A DNA stretch of 64,000 bases from CAVVJA01 sp963801715. Its GTDB lineage: Bacteria > Actinomycetota > Actinomycetes > Mycobacteriales > Jatrophihabitantaceae. The position numbers and the translations under genes are program-made. Below, one piece after another: positions 63,628 through 64,000 of this stretch. The stretch spans positions 44,639-108,638 of the forward strand of contig CAWDGB010000018.1 of assembly GCA_963801715.1 (NCBI GenBank), given 5' to 3'. Below the pieces are notes generated by a model, which was given only the letters and a program-made list of their open reading frames with translations, ran no database searches and had not been told where the DNA came from. Positions within the stretch are counted from its first letter, which is position 1, and every line of letters begins with the position of its first letter.

Positions 63628-64000
63628 GCCTCTAGTCACGATCGCGCTACCCGTCTTCAACGGTGCGGAGTCCATCGGCGGCGTCGCGAAGTCGGTGCTC
63701 GCGCAGGACTACGAAAACATCGAGTTGCTGATCTCCGACAATGCGTCGACCGACGGCACCGAGGACCTGTGCCGGGAGCTTGCCGACTCCGATGCCCGTG
63801 TGCGCTACTACCGACAGCCACGCAATATCGGCCTGATCAACAATTTTGAGTGGACAAAGCACCACTGTCGCGGAGTGTTCCTTCGCTGGATCGGCGACAG
63901 CGACGAGATCCGGCCGACGTTCGTATCGCGGTGCGTCGACTTGTTCATAGACGATCCCCGGCTCATCTCAGTCACGACTCAACTCGAGTACCTGACCAAC
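63617..64000 (+). CDS. Glycosyltransferase family 2 (partial, C-terminus outside window)
   Basis: GTG 63617 follows GGGAG by 6 bases and lies inside the flippase stop region. The 128 visible residues are the GT-A nucleotide-binding half: 'VTIALPVFNGAESIGGVAKS', 'LLISDNASTDGTEDLCRELA', 'YRQPRNIGLINNFEWTKHHC' and 'FLRWIGDSDEIRP', where the usual DxD metal site reads DSD. The coding frame runs off the window end. Confidence 0.85.
   Translation, partial: MGTEPLVTIALPVFNGAESIGGVAKSVLAQDYENIELLISDNASTDGTEDLCRELADSDARVRYYRQPRNIGLINNFEWTKHHCRGVFLRWIGDSDEIRPTFVSRCVDLFIDDPRLISVTTQLEYLTN

Noticed and set aside
1..64000. CRISPR arrays, transposases, integrases and phage genes
   Set aside because: I saw no regularly spaced short repeats and no recognisable transposase or integrase motif. 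The repeats found are gene or domain duplications.

Overview
The window is high-GC actinobacterial DNA. Supporting marks are the conserved block mfd - lipoprotein - mazG - eno - ftsB/divIC - DUF501 - ppx (the order of the Rv1020-Rv1026 region of Mycobacterium tuberculosis), the cbs/metB/SGNH-esterase/thiolase neighbourhood (compare Rv1074c-Rv1079), small actinobacterial families (DUF4235, DUF5302, DUF501), a SigE-type ECF sigma factor, frequent GTG starts and ATGA/GTGA stop-start overlaps. It does not look like Mycobacterium itself; I cannot name the genus.

Layout. 0-2.2 kb: DrrAB-type ABC exporter with an Lrp/AsnC regulator (minus). 2.3-7.5 kb (plus): a MoxR/Mg-chelatase-like AAA ATPase (frameshifted) paired with a VWA protein, a GNAT enzyme, then an ECF sigma factor with a membrane-anchored partner. 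7.5-14 kb (minus): a protein-acetyltransferase/acyl-CoA-ligase fusion with an AcuC deacetylase (reversible acylation), then metB and cbs (transsulfuration). 14-16.3 kb (plus): exported SGNH esterase and thiolase. 16.5-27.7 kb: Bax-inhibitor-1 protein, an antibiotic-type ABC exporter with a divergent MarR/GbsR-like regulator, an alpha/beta hydrolase, an unusual tRNA, NAD kinase, NDH-2, an ornithine-cyclodeaminase-like enzyme, family 5 uracil-DNA glycosylase, DUF4235 protein and Ppx/GppA. 27.7-35.5 kb: the DUF501 - ftsB - eno - DinB - mazG - lipoprotein - mfd block (minus).

35.8-40.7 kb holds one very large secreted protein: a glucose/sorbosone-dehydrogenase-like beta-propeller, PKD and Ig-like domains, six fibronectin III domains and two LamG domains, with recent internal duplications. 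41-64 kb is an exopolysaccharide or cell-surface glycan locus: broken ATP-grasp gene, SAM methyltransferase, UDP-sugar dehydrogenase, three family 2 and one family 4 glycosyltransferases, an OafA-like acyltransferase, polysaccharide deacetylase, a tandemly duplicated cassette (CelD-like acyltransferase plus secreted beta-helix protein), sugar epimerases, a C-methyltransferase, an unrecognised Cys-rich two-domain protein and a Wzx-type flippase. Together they could make UDP-uronate and branched or methylated NDP-sugars, assemble and decorate a repeat unit, flip it, and modify or bind it outside.

A pattern runs through the window: many genes are interrupted by single-base frame changes, nearly all of them +1. 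In several, removing only those bases restores a family-typical length. They cluster in 35-62 kb but also hit conserved genes (MoxR-like ATPase, DUF501). An insertion-biased sequencing problem is the simplest reading for many, but at least one frame change is shared by both diverged copies of the 3.4-kb tandem duplication, so some may be real decay.
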